Shown here in pieces: positions 16,397 through 24,761 of a DNA stretch of 30,198 bases. Within the stretch, counting starts at the first letter, position 1; the number at the start of each line of letters is the position of its first letter. Position numbers and translations under genes: made by a program. This DNA comes from Candidatus Heimdallarchaeota archaeon. GTDB taxonomy: Archaea; Asgardarchaeota; Heimdallarchaeia; Heimdallarchaeales; Kariarchaeaceae. Location: the NCBI GenBank assembly GCA_015522385.1, contig WAMJ01000109.1, forward strand, positions 1 to 30,198, read 5' to 3'. The notes under the pieces were generated by a model. That model worked only from the letters and a program-made list of their open reading frames with translations. It searched no databases and was not told where the DNA came from.

Positions 16397-16470
16397 GCCT
16401 CCGTAGCTTAGCTCGGTATAGCATCCGACTGTTAATCGGAAGGTCGACGGTTCAAATCCGTTCGGGGGCG
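16397..16470 (+). tRNA. tRNA-Asn (GTT)
   Basis: Acceptor GCCTCCG pairs with CGGGGGC (one T-G). Anticodon stem TCCGA/TCGGA closes the loop CTGTTAA with anticodon GTT. T-arm GACGG/CCGTT (one G-U pair) closes TTCAAAT. Discriminator G; no intron. Confidence 0.95.
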
Positions 16471-16476
16471 TTTTTT
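16471..16476 (+). terminator. oligo-T terminator after tRNA-Asn
   Basis: A run of six T starts immediately after the tRNA-Asn discriminator base. Oligo-T is the usual intrinsic termination signal of archaeal RNA polymerase. Confidence 0.5.
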
Positions 16477-16628
16477 CATTACCAGAAAGTGACTATTCTG
16501 TTCACCTATTACCTGTTTTATTGTCTCCGGGAATTCTCCAGCTAACATAAAGTGTTTATTGGGACACATCTACCACAAGGCTCTCTAACCTTGATGCTTT
16601 CTTGGAAATGACCAATGCAGATTTGTAC

Positions 16629-17278
16629 CTACTTGCCCTCTTGGCCTTTCAGGGTTACCAAATCCGACAGGTACTTGACCACGAGACCTCCTTGGGAGGT
16701 TAAGGCAAACCCTTCTACAAGCTCAGCCTCCCTGAGCTTCCTCATAGCTCGGGAGACCTCGGGTTGACCACTCCATCCCAGTCTTAAAGTGATAGCGGTC
16801 TGGCTCATCTTCTTGTTCTTCTGCAGGAATTCAAGGAGTTCTACGAGTTTTGGTTCAGTGACGGAATGCTCTGTCATCCTGTAGGTGATCATCTCAGCAC
16901 CTTGAGGTCTCATAGCCACCGTAATGGGTAGTTTGATTATCTTGTGAGCGAGCTCCGCTCCCCTTATGAGCGCAAGTTTAACAGGAATTCTCCCTGTTGA
17001 GGCATCAATTACTACACTCGCAGACCCGTACTTCCGAGTTTCCCTCACGATATCTGAGGCGATTCAGTAGCTGTTCTCCTAAAGTTTGAACATGTCAAGA
17101 GGAGATAAAACGACTGGGACTTGAGTCTTTCTGAAGAACGACTTGATATCTGATATGTTGTCCTCGGTGGTTCCTGCCTGTCGATCTCTGGGAGGTGGTT
17201 CGTCAGAGTAGTACAGCATGGGTAGTTGCCCTCCTGCTCAAGAAGCCGATCAATGTTCAAAGTTGGTAATGAGCTAGA
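16629..17278 (-). pseudogene. CARF-winged-helix regulator (Csa3-like), broken
   Basis: The 139-codon open frame (GTG 17048 to 16629) holds the second half of a CARF-like Rossmann domain (ASVVIDASTGRIPVKLALIR, then GAELAHK) and a C-terminal winged helix (about 65-125: MSQTAITLRLGWSGQPEVSR, then AMRKLREAELVEG). Reading further upstream in the same frame gives LYYSDEPPPRDRQ, DIKSFFRKTQVPVVLSPLDM and FKL, with TAG at 17079-17081 and TGA at 17064-17066 between them and the rest. Near 17217-17225 the frame shifts to PTLNIDRLLEQEGNYP, the expected first strand and helix. The order, lengths and winged helix match Csa3-type CARF regulators, which bind cyclic oligoadenylate and control CRISPR loci. One frameshift and two nonsense codons make a full-length product unlikely. 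A truncated HTH protein from GTG 17048 remains possible. Confidence 0.6.
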
Positions 17279-17383
17279 ATGCGAGAATAAAGAACGTCAA
17301 GTGGGGAATTCGATAATGTCTACTAGATGTAATTCTCTGTTCAAAAAGGATATTCATTGTAGATATCAGTCTAGTCAGAGCAC

Positions 17384-17394
17384 GAATAATTTAA
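17384..17394 (+). promoter_or_regulatory. TATA box of the 17419 membrane protein gene
   Basis: GAATAATTTAA lies 25-35 nt before ATG 17419, as expected for a leaderless archaeal mRNA. Confidence 0.5.
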
Positions 17395-17418
17395 GAATCT
17401 ATCCACTTTTCATTACAT

Positions 17419-18531
17419 ATGGACTCCCTCTATCCCGATAGTGTCGTAGAGAGAGATGTGGAGAGACCTACCTTTGCAGTGGCATCGTTGCTCTTCTTGT
17501 CAGCACAGATCTTAATAGGTACGATAGCGAATAGGTATATCGGTTATCTAGTTGGTCTCGGAGGTTCTGTATATATGACCTCCTTGCTCCTCAATCTACC
17601 AGCTCTGCTATTCGTTGTCCCTTACTTCATCATGAGGAGATCAAGGAAGATCACTGTGCAGATCCAAGGTTTACTTGTTGTGATTAGCCTCATTGGTATT
17701 TTAGCCATTCTTCTCACTAATGCCTCAGTTCTTTCTATCTTTGTTGTGATCTTGAACGTCGGTGCGAGATCCTATTCACTGTTCTCGTTCTATCTCGAAC
17801 TGAGGAACGTCAGACGGAACAGACATCTCTATATCCTGTGGATGATAGCCATGATGGATATCTCAGTGGCGTGGAGAACGCCATTATCCACTCTTATTTT
17901 CTGGAATGTCTTCGTGAATGTATATATCGCCCTGTCTATTAGTGTGCTCCTGATTATCACAGGTGCGGTCTTCTTGTTCAACACCATAGTCAGTGAACCA
18001 CCTGTCTGGAGGGAGAATAGGAGGAGAAACTATCCCTTGGCAGTTCTCTTAGTACCGGTGGTCTCCATGTCCACCATTTTGATGAACTATAGTGCATTGA
18101 CAGGCATTGTGGGCTATTCTTCTATATCGGTACTGCTCTTTGTGCCCTTGGTCATTGTAGCGGTCTTTCTACTAGTCAGACAAGGAGTATCAGACTACTG
18201 GTACTTGATCGCGGCGTTCATGGTTCTACTCGTGGCCCTCCCCTCATTTGGTTTGGTTGTGAACTATAGCGACCCAGTAGTCTACTACATCGCCCAGTTC
18301 ATGCTGGTCTATATCCTTACCAGCGGCTCCGATAATGATGTACTGATTATCTCCATCTTGGGATTTATCTTGACGGTTATACTGCAATTTGTGCTTGCCA
18401 TAGGTCTTCCATCCTTAGATCGAGCAACAGGGATTAGGGGAATTTTCCTGTTCTATTCAGGGATATTACTGGGAGCTGGAGCAGTAGCATACGTCATGAA
18501 GAGACCGTTGGATCTAAGTTGGAGTCCATAG
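17419..18531 (+). CDS. polytopic membrane protein, unknown function
   Basis: A 370-residue protein with about ten hydrophobic segments: for example SLLFLSAQILIGTIA near the start, YIGYLVGLGGSVYMTSLLL, TALTG-like loops and YWYLIAAFMVLLVALPSFGL near 260-280. Short basic loops such as RRSRK and RENRRRN separate them. No transporter motif, catalytic residue or cofactor site is recognisable. The sequence aligns by eye with the broken gene on the other side of hutH: both have a NV....LF...LELR block, a NYPLA/NYPLI block and YWYL.(A/S)......A.P. The start is set by the TATA box 25-35 nt upstream. The stop codon is TAG, followed by a short direct repeat of TAGCTTGGAT at 18531-18550. Confidence 0.8.
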   Translation: MDSLYPDSVVERDVERPTFAVASLLFLSAQILIGTIANRYIGYLVGLGGSVYMTSLLLNLPALLFVVPYFIMRRSRKITVQIQGLLVVISLIGILAILLTNASVLSIFVVILNVGARSYSLFSFYLELRNVRRNRHLYILWMIAMMDISVAWRTPLSTLIFWNVFVNVYIALSISVLLIITGAVFLFNTIVSEPPVWRENRRRNYPLAVLLVPVVSMSTILMNYSALTGIVGYSSISVLLFVPLVIVAVFLLVRQGVSDYWYLIAAFMVLLVALPSFGLVVNYSDPVVYYIAQFMLVYILTSGSDNDVLIISILGFILTVILQFVLAIGLPSLDRATGIRGIFLFYSGILLGAGAVAYVMKRPLDLSWSP

Positions 18532-18801
18532 CTTGGATCCTTAGCTTGGATTATTAGACAGGTAAAGCATGGTGAGTAGGTCTAGTCGTCAGAAACATAT
18601 TACAACTTTACTTATCTTTAGGACCGCATAATTCATCTCCCACTTTGCCCATATATCGCTAAGATTCGGCTTGGATGGTATCCCTTGCACAATACATTCC
18701 GTCGAGCTCATGTTCTTGGGACAACAGTCCTGCCAGAGCTTTGCTCATACAATCAAGATGGAAGATCCGGACGGAAGATCAAGCCGACACTGAATAACTA
18801 A
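18532..18801 (-). other. gene-poor stretch with a possible small coding remnant
   Basis: No intact gene. On the minus strand ATG 18748 opens a frame reading MSKALAGLLSQEHELDGMYC, then ARDTIQAES, a TAG at 18659-18661, then RYMGKVGDELCGPKDK and a stop at 18608. It looks protein-like but is too short to assign; it may be a remnant or chance. A direct repeat of TAGCTTGGAT lies at 18531-18550. Confidence 0.2.
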
Positions 18802-18809
18802 GCTTTTAT
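18802..18809 (+). promoter_or_regulatory. TATA box of hutH
   Basis: CTTTTATC lies 24-31 nt before GTG 18833, which supports that GTG as the start of a leaderless transcript. Confidence 0.5.
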
Positions 18810-18832
18810 CTGCTCCCTCACTCCCTGAACAC

Positions 18833-20323
18833 GTGGATACATTCGAATTGGGAGCGGAGCTGGACTCCGAATCAATGTACGGCATACTCTCGGCCGAGCC
18901 GGAGATGAGGAACTGGGAGAGAGTGGAACTTTGCAGACGTTCACTCGATCACCTCATCGGAGAGGAGAGACCGATCTATGGGGTCAGCACAGGGTTCGGC
19001 CAGCTCGCCAACCGGTGGATAGACCGGGACAAGCTGGGACAGCTACAGGTCAACCTCATCCGTTCGCACGCAGCAGGCATGGGGGAGGTCATCCCACGGG
19101 AGGTCACGAAGACCGCTATGAAATTGCTGGCCAACTCGCTGGCCAAGGGACACTCGGGAATTCGCAGACGAACACTCCAGCTTCTGGTGGACCTAATCCG
19201 TAAGGACATTGTACCCGTAAGCTACCAGCTCGGTAGCCTCGGTGCGTCCGGTGATCTGGCACCGCTCGCCCACGTGGCCCTCGTTCTCATCGGCGAGGGG
19301 GAGGTGCATGGTGACGGTCGTCCAACTGTCGAGATCCTGCAGGAGAATGGGCTGGAACCGGTAGTCCTCGAGGCCAAGGAGGGTCTGGCCCTGATCAACG
19401 GCACACACTTCATCACCGCATACGCTCTCCACATACTCAGGGACGTAAGGAAGCTTCTCGACCAGTCCGCGGTGGCCTCCGCCCTGACCATCGAGGCACT
19501 CCGGGGGACTGACGCCGCGTTCGATCCCCGCATCCACGAGCTTCGCAAGCAGAGAGGACAGCAGGAAATAGCACGGAAGATGCGCGACCTTCTCCAAGGC
19601 TCCCTCATTCTCGAGTCGCACCACGATCCACTGGTCGACCACAAAGTCCAGGATCCGTACGTCCTCCGCTGTATCCCACAGGTCAACGGAGCGATCCTCG
19701 ATGCGGTAGAGTACCTCGAGACAGTGGTCTCCCGCGAGGTCAACGCCGTGACGGACAATCCGTTGATCTTCCCGGACAGCGCCGAGGTCATCTCGGGAGG
19801 GAACTTCCACGCAGAGCCCCTTGCACTGCCGATCGAGACCGTCAATATGGCACTGGTGGAGCTAGGAAATATCACGGAGAGAAGGCTGGACAGACTGGTG
19901 CATCCTGCCACCAAGGAACTCCCAGCGTTCCTCGCCTCAGACCCTGGTGTGGAGTCTGGATATATGATCGCTCACTACACCGCCGCTGCTATCCTCAACC
20001 GGATGAGGGTGCTCGCTCACCCCGCAGTGACGGACAACACACCCACCTCTGGCTCTCAGGAAGACCACGTCTCTATGGGTATGAACTCCGCCACCAAGCT
20101 GTACACCGTGCTGGGTCTGGCCCGCAAACTCGTGGCACTCGAACTGCTCTTTGCAGTACGTGGTCTGAACATGCAGGAAAGGCCCCGGAGCTCAGAGAGG
20201 TTGGAGAGGGTCATCGACCTCGTGAACTCCAGAATACCCTACGTCGCGGAGGACCACCTGACGAGGGACGATATGGTCAGGGCAGAGGAGCTACTGATGG
20301 GCGATGAGCTTCTATCTGCTTAA
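18833..20323 (+). CDS. hutH: histidine ammonia-lyase
   Basis: A 496-residue member of the MIO-dependent aromatic ammonia-lyases. Histidine ammonia-lyase converts L-histidine to urocanate and ammonia in the cytoplasm. The self-forming MIO cofactor triad is A138-S139-G140 in GSLGASGDLAPLAH. The catalytic Tyr loop is IYGVSTGFG (about Y49). Other family blocks are TDNPLIF and the C-terminal QEDHVSMG, the latter typical of HutH rather than plant PAL. Length is normal for HutH. The start is GTG 18833, supported by the TATA box upstream. No hutU, hutI or hutG is adjacent, so the rest of the histidine-degradation route must be elsewhere or absent. The gene is flanked by two related membrane proteins, one intact and one broken, which might once have served import of its substrate or export of its product. 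Confidence 0.93.
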   Translation: MDTFELGAELDSESMYGILSAEPEMRNWERVELCRRSLDHLIGEERPIYGVSTGFGQLANRWIDRDKLGQLQVNLIRSHAAGMGEVIPREVTKTAMKLLANSLAKGHSGIRRRTLQLLVDLIRKDIVPVSYQLGSLGASGDLAPLAHVALVLIGEGEVHGDGRPTVEILQENGLEPVVLEAKEGLALINGTHFITAYALHILRDVRKLLDQSAVASALTIEALRGTDAAFDPRIHELRKQRGQQEIARKMRDLLQGSLILESHHDPLVDHKVQDPYVLRCIPQVNGAILDAVEYLETVVSREVNAVTDNPLIFPDSAEVISGGNFHAEPLALPIETVNMALVELGNITERRLDRLVHPATKELPAFLASDPGVESGYMIAHYTAAAILNRMRVLAHPAVTDNTPTSGSQEDHVSMGMNSATKLYTVLGLARKLVALELLFAVRGLNMQERPRSSERLERVIDLVNSRIPYVAEDHLTRDDMVRAEELLMGDELLSA

Positions 20324-20390
20324 CCCTTATGGTTTTATCCACTAATGTCAGCAATTGAGTCCATGCAAGTACAATGATCCACGAGAGGAA

Positions 20391-21426
20391 TCACAGGAGA
20401 TCTTTATTGAATTGTACCACGCCCGCAAAGTACTCTAAATAGTCTAAATATCCCTGTGGGTCAACGTAGATCAATTCAATAAGGCTCATGGAAATAATGC
20501 CAGCGATGAACAGTGGCATCGACAGTAGACTTACCCAAAAATTATCCATGATGATCAGCATCAGCGTAATTGCTAAAATCAAGCTTATAAAAATAATTGA
20601 GGCATAAGGAAGAATACTTTCGGGAACAACTGCAAGCCCTAATACCAATATCGCTGAAAGTAGATACCAGTACTTGGAATCGACCCTCAGGATAATGGGA
20701 CTCAGGAAAAACACGAGGAGGACAGAGAAGAGAAACCATGACCATTCATCACCGTCGAATCCAACTCTAGCAGGGAGTCATACATCCGCAGTGCTAGACC
20801 ATAACCAAAAAGGGCAATCAGGGGATAATTCTCAGACTTCCATACCCCTAATGTGTGTACGGTTCTCAGCAGGTTGTCTGACAGAACACTACCAATTCCA
20901 ATAAGAAGCAGGAGTAATTCGACACCGACAATGGGAGACCCATCTGGTCATTTCCGACACCGCCAACGAAATAAACCAAGACCTCCATCATGAGAAGCGG
21001 CGACAGTAAAATCAACGACAATGACACATAGAGCACCCTGTTGCTCACAAACCTGAGCTCCTGAAGTACCAAAAACAACGAGACGACGTTTAACACCCCC
21101 GAGACTGGCTTCCCAACGACCTCCCAGAGGTAGTAATCTCCAGTCAGATCCCATCCCGCAAACAGGACAACTATCGCAAACGACAGTAGAAGATAGGGCC
21201 AGATCACCAACCTGCTCCGACCCCAGAACATCAGAAGAAGCAACGACGCCACAATCGTGACAAACACAATACCGTTCCTAATCTGCCAGTCTGATGAACT
21301 CAACCTCAAAAATCCCACACGAATGCCATCGAGGACACCACTATACGTCGATATCTCAATCCTCACCTGAATGAGGAGAACTGGAAGAATAACCAGACAA
21401 GAGCTCTCCATATAATTCCCAACCAC
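20391..21426 (-). pseudogene. polytopic membrane protein broken by two frameshifts
   Basis: Three consecutive frames together make one membrane protein. Frame one, from GTG 21426 (or ATG 21414), runs to about 20910 (WDLTGDYYLWEVVGKP, SLFLVLQELRFVSNRVLYV). A second frame continues as LLLLIGIGSVLSDNLLR, VHTLGVWKSENYPLIALFGY and GLALRMYDSLLEL to about 20758. A third takes over with DGDEWSWFLFSVLLVFFLSP and ends KDLL-stop at 20391. Within the segments there are no internal stops and the hydrophobic rhythm is kept, so only two small indels separate this from an intact gene of about 345 codons. It resembles the intact protein at 17419-18531. Gene callers would report two unrelated fragments (107 and 186 residues). 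Confidence 0.75.
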
Positions 21427-21741
21427 GATCTGAATATGTTATCAATGTCGCGAAATTAATAACAATACGAAGACCTATCGACTCCACGTTAATGACCATA
21501 TGGAATTATATGATTACCCTTGTGGATAGCTGGAATTACACTACGCTCTGAGGACGCCGTCACTCTACGAAATATGGACTTCAATGATTACTCAATATGC
21601 CCCAGCCAATTAAGCACTCTACCGCCTCCCAAAACGAAATCCACAAGAAATTACCTATGTGAACCTCTACGGAATCCTATGGTAACTAATATATTCTCAA
21701 CATGTGAAGGAGAGTCGGAAGCAATTTATTTTGCAGCCGTT
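21427..21741. other. intergenic stretch before tRNA-Met
   Basis: I see no gene here on either strand. It should contain the promoter of the broken membrane-protein gene (AT-rich around 21434-21465, minus strand). It also holds TTTATTTT at about 21725-21732, a likely TATA box for the tRNA-Met gene. Confidence 0.5.
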
Positions 21742-21850
21742 GTCAGTGTAGCTCAGCTGGTTAGAGCGCTTGACTCATAAGTGAGAAAAGGCAAGATCCC
21801 AGTTCTACTGGGGAATCAAGAGGTCGGGAGTTCGAGTCTCCCCACTGACA
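21742..21850 (+). tRNA. tRNA-Met (CAT) with a 35-nt intron
   Basis: Acceptor GTCAGTG pairs perfectly with CACTGAC, with discriminator A. The anticodon stem CTTGA (21769-21773) pairs with TCAAG (21816-21820), interrupted by an intron at about 21780-21814, directly after position 37, the canonical archaeal site. The anticodon CAT is at 21776-21778. The intron folds as a hairpin with stem CCCAGT/ACTGGG, and TGAG in the intron can pair with CTCA of the anticodon loop, consistent with a bulge-helix-bulge cut by EndA. The G1-C72 pair argues against the initiator; elongator Met is most likely, and Ile2 (CAT with agmatidine) cannot be fully excluded. Confidence 0.92.
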
Positions 21851-21886
21851 TATATTTCTTAGTCAATAACTCATAATAATCTGGAT

Positions 21887-22111
21887 TTATGTTTGTAGGA
21901 AATCCCCAAAGATATCAAGAGAGTAGAGATAGAAATCGATGAATCTAGTTCTTTCATTTATCTCTTTGATGATCGCATCTCTTCTTCTATCTGCGTCGAA
22001 GAATCTATCCCTAAGGTCTGACAGGTATCTATATCTAACATTTGCATTATCTACTAACCCCCCTAGTTCGTTACTATCGAAAGCTAGTGCATCAAAATCA
22101 GGGATGTTCAC
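21887..22111 (-). CDS. small hypothetical protein downstream of DegV gene
   Basis: A 74-codon ORF starting at a GTG 8 nt after the degV-like stop codon, on the same strand. It encodes an acidic, charged, helical sequence (NIPDFDALAFDSNELGGLV, then YLSDLRDRFFDADRRRDAI). No family recognised, no membrane segment, no cysteine. The tight spacing suggests it is translated from the DegV mRNA. There is no clear ribosome binding site, and the overlapping ATGTGA at the start weakens the case. Confidence 0.4.
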   Translation of the reverse strand: MNIPDFDALAFDSNELGGLVDNANVRYRYLSDLRDRFFDADRRRDAIIKEINERTRFIDFYLYSLDIFGDFLQT

Positions 22112-22119
22112 ATTATTTC

Positions 22120-22977
22120 TTATTGATTTTCGTCCAGATAGCTTTCGAGTGAAGGAGCGAACATTCCTCCGAGAGCGTATGGTCCGAGGTGGGCGATGAT
22201 TACACCTGCCAGTCCTGTCTCTAGGTATTCTGACGGGTTGTACCTTCTGAGTATTTGTTTCTTGAATCCGTCGAAGTATTCGTTGGCCTGTACATTTCCG
22301 AGGATGATGAACGGTTTTGATTCTGGTGGGTATTCTTGAGTGAGTTCTCTGGTTATTTTCTTGATAGTTCTTGGTATTCCTATTCCTACACCTTTTTGAA
22401 TGACGAGTCCGTCCTCGACGGCGATTATTGGTTTTAGTCTGAGGAGTTTGACGAGGGTAAATTTGGTGCCGGTTACTCTTCCGCTTCTTGCGAGGTAGTC
22501 TGTGTCCCTGGTGATTACTCTGATTATTGCTTTTCCTCTTGCTTGTTGGAGTATGTTGACTGTCTCTTGTAGTGAGTATCCGCGTTCTCTGAGGGATATT
22601 GCCAGTTTTATGAGGTATGTTGTTCCTATTGACACTGACTGAGAGTCAAATATTGTGATTCTGTCTCCGAATAGTTTTGAGGTGCTGTTAGCGTTGTTCA
22701 GTACACCGCTGAGCTTGCTCCCTACGTGGATTGAGAGCACCTTGTCGTATTCCTTGGTTGCTTTCTCGTAAGCTGCTTTGAATCGCGAGGGGCTGGCCTG
22801 AGTGGTGGTTGCGAAGGCTCCTTTGTTTAGGATGTCTATGAGTTCCTCTCTGGTGATGTCCTCGCCTTCTATCCTCTCCACTCCGTCGATGATGATTCCG
22901 TTGTTCACGGCTATGACCTCCTTGGCGATGCTTGGGTGCATATCTGCGGAGGAGTCCGTAACGATTCCGAAGCTCAC
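22120..22977 (-). CDS. DegV family fatty-acid-binding protein
   Basis: A 285-residue DegV/FakB-type protein. These bind a single fatty acid between two domains, and in bacteria they present it to fatty acid kinase. Family blocks seen are IVTDSSADMHP (5-15), TTTQASPSRF (about 57-66), the glycine/serine loop SIHVGSKLSGVLNNA, FDSQSVSIGTTYLIKLAI and the late TGLAGVIIAHLGPYALG. Length is typical. Archaeal membranes use isoprenoid ethers, so the ligand is uncertain; import of a bacterial gene is plausible. Codon use has many G- and T-ending codons compared with neighbours, visible as GTT/GTG-rich runs on the complementary strand. The start is ATG 22977. A small GTG-started ORF follows it. Confidence 0.9.
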   Translation of the reverse strand: MSFGIVTDSSADMHPSIAKEVIAVNNGIIIDGVERIEGEDITREELIDILNKGAFATTTQASPSRFKAAYEKATKEYDKVLSIHVGSKLSGVLNNANSTSKLFGDRITIFDSQSVSIGTTYLIKLAISLRERGYSLQETVNILQQARGKAIIRVITRDTDYLARSGRVTGTKFTLVKLLRLKPIIAVEDGLVIQKGVGIGIPRTIKKITRELTQEYPPESKPFIILGNVQANEYFDGFKKQILRRYNPSEYLETGLAGVIIAHLGPYALGGMFAPSLESYLDENQ

Positions 22978-22986
22978 ATACGGGCG

Positions 22987-23175
22987 ATGATGTATGGATA
23001 TAGAAGGCTTACGGGATGGGTCTTGATTATGTGCTCGTTTTGGTGTTTTATTATGGGTTCTGGAATTGGGTATAAAATTGGTTACAACCAGTTGAATTGG
23101 GAGTTTATAGATCTGACTGATCTGGGAGGGTGTTCATCCCTGGTGTACCGAGTAAGATATTTTCAGGGATTATAG
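22987..23175 (+). CDS. doubtful small membrane ORF
   Basis: A 62-codon ORF with one hydrophobic stretch (GWVLIMCSFWCFIMGSGIG) followed by a polar tail, divergent from the DegV gene 9 nt away. No promoter, ribosome binding site or family supports it. The same bases probably carry the DegV promoter, so I give it little weight. Confidence 0.18.
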   Translation: MMYGYRRLTGWVLIMCSFWCFIMGSGIGYKIGYNQLNWEFIDLTDLGGCSSLVYRVRYFQGL

Positions 23176-23258
23176 TTATGCCTGCTCTGAGTATTCAAGG
23201 GTTACAATTTGTTGATTCATAATTTTATGAATTAGATATTCTAGGTGAAGATTCAGGG

Positions 23259-23927
23259 TTAGTCATTTACGGAGTCGAGCAGTCCCTCCAGCTCCTTGTC
23301 GAGATCGTCCTTTTCCTCGGTCTTCTCCTCGGTCTCGGTGTGCTCGACCTCGATATCGCTGGTCTCGGCAGTCGGCAGCGGTCCCGATCGGTTGAGCTCT
23401 GCCTCTGTTGCCATGATGTCGAGCTCCTCGTCGAGGTCTGCCATGTCGATCTCGCTGATGCCCGAGGTATCTGCAAGGGCTTCGTTGGCCATGCTGATGA
23501 CGTCGAGCTGTTCCTCAAACTCACCCTGGAGCTCGTCGAATGTCCCTGCGTCGAGGTCGACGGTCTCCTCGGTGATGATGCCCTGTATAGATCCGAAGAT
23601 CTCGGCGGTCTCCTTGAGGTCGGAGGCATCTTCAAGTGCCCTGAGACGTGCTGTCAGGTTCTCCTTGGTGTTGAGAGCCCTGACGTACCTCGTCTCAGCG
23701 ATCTTGGACTGTTTGAGAGCTTGTCGAGCTGCGTTCTTGTTGTTGGCTGCCATGAACTGCTTGGCCTTCTGCTTGAAGGTGACCATCTCATTCTGGTACT
23801 TCTTGCTCATCTGCTCCTGTTTGGCGATGAGGTCCTTCACGCTCTTCACCGCTTGTGCTTTCTTCTGCTCTTCACTCCCTCCGGAGGTTCCGAAGAGCCA
23901 CTGTTTTAATTTTCCGAAAAATCCCAT
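23259..23927 (-). CDS. ESCRT-III protein, Vps20/32/60-like
   Basis: A 222-residue Snf7-family protein that should polymerise on membranes and be remodelled by the Vps4 ATPase encoded nearby. The N-terminus MGFFGKLKQWLFG is an amphipathic membrane-insertion segment. Helices 1-3 follow (about 20-115), very rich in Lys, Gln and Ala (AANNKNAARQALKQSKIAET). The C-terminal part (about 120-222) is acidic (DELQGEFEEQLDVISMANEA) and ends KELEGLLDSVND. This split of a basic core and an acidic autoinhibitory tail is the ESCRT-III plan, and the N-terminus places it in the Vps20/32/60 branch described for Asgard archaea. It follows the other ESCRT-III gene by 11 nt, so both are in one operon. Confidence 0.9.
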   Translation of the reverse strand: MGFFGKLKQWLFGTSGGSEEQKKAQAVKSVKDLIAKQEQMSKKYQNEMVTFKQKAKQFMAANNKNAARQALKQSKIAETRYVRALNTKENLTARLRALEDASDLKETAEIFGSIQGIITEETVDLDAGTFDELQGEFEEQLDVISMANEALADTSGISEIDMADLDEELDIMATEAELNRSGPLPTAETSDIEVEHTETEEKTEEKDDLDKELEGLLDSVND

Positions 23928-23938
23928 ATTATCACTTC

Positions 23939-24574
23939 CTACTCGCTGCGGCGTAGCCGTGCGATCTCTTCCTCCAGATTGTCAACCGTCTCGTCCTTCA
24001 CCTTCCCGCTAACCAGTGGTGCTGGGAGGTCGGATGTAGCTGAGACTCCTATCTGCTCACCGATGTCGGCGAGGACCTGATCGACTTCGGAGTCGTCGAT
24101 GTCGTCTTCGAACATCCCCTCCATGGACTCGTCCAGGGTATCTCCCACCTCGTCGATCTCCATGATAGAGGCCTCGAGATCGTCGATGACGCCTGCCATG
24201 TCCGCCATCCCGATCGTCTTGCTGACCTGAGCCAGAGTGGCAGTGACGTTCTTCATCTCACCCGCGAGTGACTGCATGGCCTCTGCCCTGTCGAGCCTCA
24301 TCACCAGTGTCTCGATCTTGGAGTTCAGCGAGTGGTAGTTTCGTATCCACTTCCTCGTCCTGACCAGATCCTTGGTGTACATCTTGGCCGAGGCCATGTC
24401 ACCTCTTCTGAGAGCGTCTGTAATCTTCTTCTCGGCGTCCTTGGTCTTGCTCTCCAGCTTGCGCTGCTCTCTTCCGAGCTTTCGAGCGACAATCCTGAGA
24501 TTGGTCTTAGGACTCCGGGAGGCTCTTCCTTTCTTCTTGCTGGATGTCAACCATCCGATAAGATCTCGAACCAC
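23939..24574 (-). CDS. ESCRT-III protein, Vps2/24/46-like
   Basis: A 211-residue Snf7-family protein, the second ESCRT-III type of Asgard archaea. The basic N-terminal core (about 20-105) includes KLGREQRKLESKTKDAEKKI, DALRRGDMASAKMYTKDLVR and MRLDRAEAMQSLAGEMKNVT. The region around ANVT-like helix 3-4 is followed by an acidic tail. The extreme C-terminus DNLEEEIARLRRSE resembles a MIM1 motif, which would bind the MIT domain of Vps4. The start is GTG 24574, with GGAGAT just upstream as ribosome binding site. It is the first gene of the ESCRT-III pair and is divergent from vps4, with 187 nt of shared promoter space between. Confidence 0.9.
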   Translation of the reverse strand: MVRDLIGWLTSSKKKGRASRSPKTNLRIVARKLGREQRKLESKTKDAEKKITDALRRGDMASAKMYTKDLVRTRKWIRNYHSLNSKIETLVMRLDRAEAMQSLAGEMKNVTATLAQVSKTIGMADMAGVIDDLEASIMEIDEVGDTLDESMEGMFEDDIDDSEVDQVLADIGEQIGVSATSDLPAPLVSGKVKDETVDNLEEEIARLRRSE

Positions 24575-24761
24575 GTGTTATCTCCAAATTATGTTTACAA
24601 CACACAACTAATAAACATTCTCTCATCCTAAAAGAGAAATGACGGGTCACCTCCTTGATTAACTCCGGATCCGCCAATCCTCATGTCCCATCTGCTGACA
24701 TTTTTTTGTGGTCTTTGAGGTATCTTTTTTTACCTGACGAGTACAGAATTGATACGTAGAT

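Noticed and set aside
18531..18550. Direct repeat of TAGCTTGGAT as an insertion-element target duplication
   Set aside because: The two copies are directly adjacent with no element between them and no inverted repeats; more likely a small local duplication.
18608..18748. Small gene read through a TAG upstream of hutH
   Set aside because: Only 47 codons including a stop, with no recognisable family; kept as a note on the intergenic stretch rather than as a gene.
21520..21780. 86-codon plus-strand ORF
   Set aside because: It runs into the tRNA-Met gene and ends in its anticodon loop; it has no family resemblance.
23296..24012. 238-codon Ser-rich plus-strand ORF
   Set aside because: Antisense to the ESCRT-III gene; the Ser and Leu richness is an artefact of reading Glu/Lys-rich coding DNA backward.
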